Source: Reyranella sp. (GTDB lineage: Bacteria; Pseudomonadota; Alphaproteobacteria; Reyranellales; Reyranellaceae). Taken from it: a DNA stretch of 6,723 bases. Every line of letters starts with the position of its first letter. The first letter of the stretch is position 1. The stretch is from assembly GCA_004296815.1 (NCBI GenBank), contig SCVT01000604.1:1-6723 (forward strand), given 5' to 3'. Below, one piece after another: positions 5,306-6,723 of this stretch. Under the pieces are notes generated by a model, which saw only the letters and a program-made list of their open reading frames with translations, was not told where the DNA came from and searched no databases. A program made the position numbers and the translations under genes.

Positions 5306-6710
5306 CTACACCATCGAGCTCGGCCGGTAGAACGGCTGGTGCTCGGCGGGGTCGATATAGTCTGCGTAGAACTTCCGGACATGCGGCAGCAGCGCGACCG
5401 AGAGGTTGCGGCGCTCGACTTCGTCGTCCGCGAGTGCCTTGTTGAGGTCGTCGTGCAGCGCCTTCAGCGCCGCCGTGCGGTCGACCTTGGTGAAGCGGCC
5501 GTCCTGGTAGATCACCTCGCCATCGCACATCGTCATCTTCACGGCCTGGCTCTTGGCGCGCTGCATCACCGCGTCGAGCGTCGGCGTCAGCGGGTCGAGA
5601 TAGGGATAGGCCACGCTCTCCCAGTCGATCAGCACCATGTCGGCCGCCTTGCCGACCTCCAAGGTGCCGATCTGGTCGCCGAACGGCGTCGTCCTCGCGC
5701 CGCCCGCCGTCGCCATGCGCAGCACCTGCGCCAGCGTCGGCACGTCGGCCTCGACCATGCCGGGCACGCGGTGGGCGCGCAGCACGAGCTTCATCTCCTG
5801 CAGCATGTCGCGGTCGTCGTTGATGCCGGCCTCGTCGAGGCCGATCGCGGTGGTGATGCCTTTCTTCTCGAAATGGTTCAGCGCTGCCACGCCGGACCGC
5901 AGCCGGAAATTGGACGAGCAGTTGTGGCAGACGCAGCCTCTGGCCTCGGCCAGCCGGTCGATGTCCTTCTCGTTCAGCCACACGCCATGGCCGATCGTCA
6001 GCCGCTCGTTGACCATGCCGAAGCGGTCGATGTACTCCAGCGCCGTGCACTCGCCGCGCCGCCAGGCGTATTCCTTCTGGTAGGCCGTCTCGAGCAGGTG
6101 CATGTGGATCGGCACGTTGTACTTCGACGAGGCATCCGACAGCAGGCCGAGCGCGCGGTCCGAGCACCAGTGCAGGTTGGCCGGCGCGAGCTGGATCTTC
6201 ACCCGCCGCTTGTTGTGATGCTGCGCGTGGAAGCTGCGGAACATGTCCATCGCGCCGTCGAGGCTCATCTTGAAGCGGTCGAACCAGCGCTGCATCGGCC
6301 CCTGCAGCTCCTTCGGCAGGCTGGCCACCAGCTCCTCGTCGGGCCGGTAGACCAGCCGGTTCTGGTCGCGCACCGCGTAGCAGTAGCTGACGCGCATGCC
6401 GATATCCTCGTAGGCGCGGATCACGTCGCCCGCCCGCTTCTCGACCTCGGCCTGCGTGCCGGGCGCCCAGCCTTGCAGGTGCTGCACCGTGGTGATGCCC
6501 GAGCCGATCATCTCGAACGCCGAGTAGAGCGTGTCGAGGTAAAGATCGACGCTGCGCATCACCAGCCGCGTGATGAACCACAGCTCGAGCGGCATGTCGG
6601 GCGAGCCGAGCTGGACCGGAGTCAGGCCGATATGGTGGTGGCCGTTGACGAAGCCCGGCAGCAGGACCTCGCGGCCCGTGCCAATCACCGGCACTGTCGG
6701 GTGCTTCGCA
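5306..6710 (-). CDS. Amidohydrolase-superfamily protein (COG0402 deaminase/chlorohydrolase type), N-terminus missing
   Basis: A metal-dependent hydrolase with a TIM-barrel core, probably cytoplasmic, acting on a C-N or C-halogen bond of a ring compound as in SsnA, TrzN, guanine and 8-oxoguanine deaminases. Residues are numbered from the valine codon at 6694. The metal HxH is in PGFVNGHHH (H19, H21); H199 and E202 form the HxxE of HMHLLE; H236 lies in TIGHGVW; D287 lies in GLDEAG. The segment CSSNFRLRSG (259-268) is the COG0402 signature, and the C-terminal beta-sandwich part is present (GTLEVGKAADMVLID). The substrate cannot be assigned. The frame stays open past the GTG at 6694 to the edge, so GTG is an internal valine rather than the start. 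By comparison with relatives, roughly 50-60 N-terminal residues are missing. Bases beyond 6710 are adapter and must not be translated. The gene converges on rsmB. Confidence 0.9.
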
Positions 6711-6723
6711 AGATCGGAAGAGC
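6711..6723. other. Illumina adapter remnant at contig end
   Basis: The last 13 bases, AGATCGGAAGAGC, are identical to the common start of the Illumina TruSeq adapter, including the A-tail base. An exact 13-mer match at the very end of a contig is very unlikely by chance, so this is untrimmed library sequence rather than genome. It lies inside the open frame of the amidohydrolase, where it would add false N-terminal residues if translated. Confidence 0.96.

Noticed and set aside
3790..5445. A 551-codon open frame on the plus strand
   Set aside because: It overlaps rsmB in another frame and is Arg/Ala/Pro-rich without domains, while rsmB has all its catalytic motifs.
5151..6581. A 476-codon open frame on the minus strand
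   Set aside because: It is a shifted frame of the amidohydrolase gene with a low-complexity product; the metal-binding motifs are all in the other frame.
6692..6694. GTG as the start of the amidohydrolase
   Set aside because: The frame is open upstream to the contig edge, and the N-terminal beta-sandwich strands of the family are missing, so this codon is an internal valine.
1..6723. A defence island, toxin-antitoxin pair or other new multi-gene system
   Set aside because: The XRE regulator beside a small gene suggested a toxin-antitoxin pair, but both proteins are cupins, and the regulator is a one-component sensor. The other genes are housekeeping or metabolic, and no mobile-element signs are present.

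Overview
The window is a short, gene-dense piece of a high-GC bacterial chromosome, probably alphaproteobacterial. That placement is inferred from base composition, codon use and the general look of the proteins; no marker here fixes a genus. Six protein genes are supported: five complete and one cut by the right edge. I see no RNA genes, insertion sequences, CRISPR arrays or phage genes. The last 13 bases (6711-6723) match the start of the standard Illumina adapter, so the right edge looks like an untrimmed assembly end rather than genomic DNA.

Left block (about 1-1226): a two-gene operon on the minus strand. The first gene encodes an XRE-type helix-turn-helix regulator with a C-terminal cupin sensor domain. 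The second encodes a small single-domain cupin protein. They overlap by ATGA, and the Shine-Dalgarno sequence of the second lies inside the last codons of the first. A 74-bp intergenic region separates the regulator from a divergent plus-strand gene and holds clustered AAGT/ACTT dyads, which are reasonable operator candidates.

Middle block (1227-3952): the plus-strand gene encodes a soluble 309-residue protein that I do not recognise; it appears to be built from two similar halves. It converges on a minus-strand gene for a fused permease/ATPase ABC transporter of the SbmA/BacA-YddA-ABCD type. The two genes share a 4-bp CTAG that supplies both stop codons.

Right block (3953-6723): divergent from the transporter is rsmB, for the 16S rRNA m5C967 methyltransferase. 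It has a recognisable promoter placed so close to the ATG that the mRNA is probably leaderless. Two GC-rich hairpins separate rsmB from a convergent minus-strand gene for a metal-dependent amidohydrolase of the SsnA/TrzN/guanine-deaminase type (COG0402), whose N-terminus is missing at the contig edge.

The genes do not form one pathway. The regulator-cupin pair and perhaps the divergent unknown gene may be one regulatory unit; transporter, rsmB and amidohydrolase look like independent units. I did not find a convincing new multi-gene system. The most useful second looks are the terminal adapter, the duplicated unknown protein, the candidate operator and the two probable leaderless starts.
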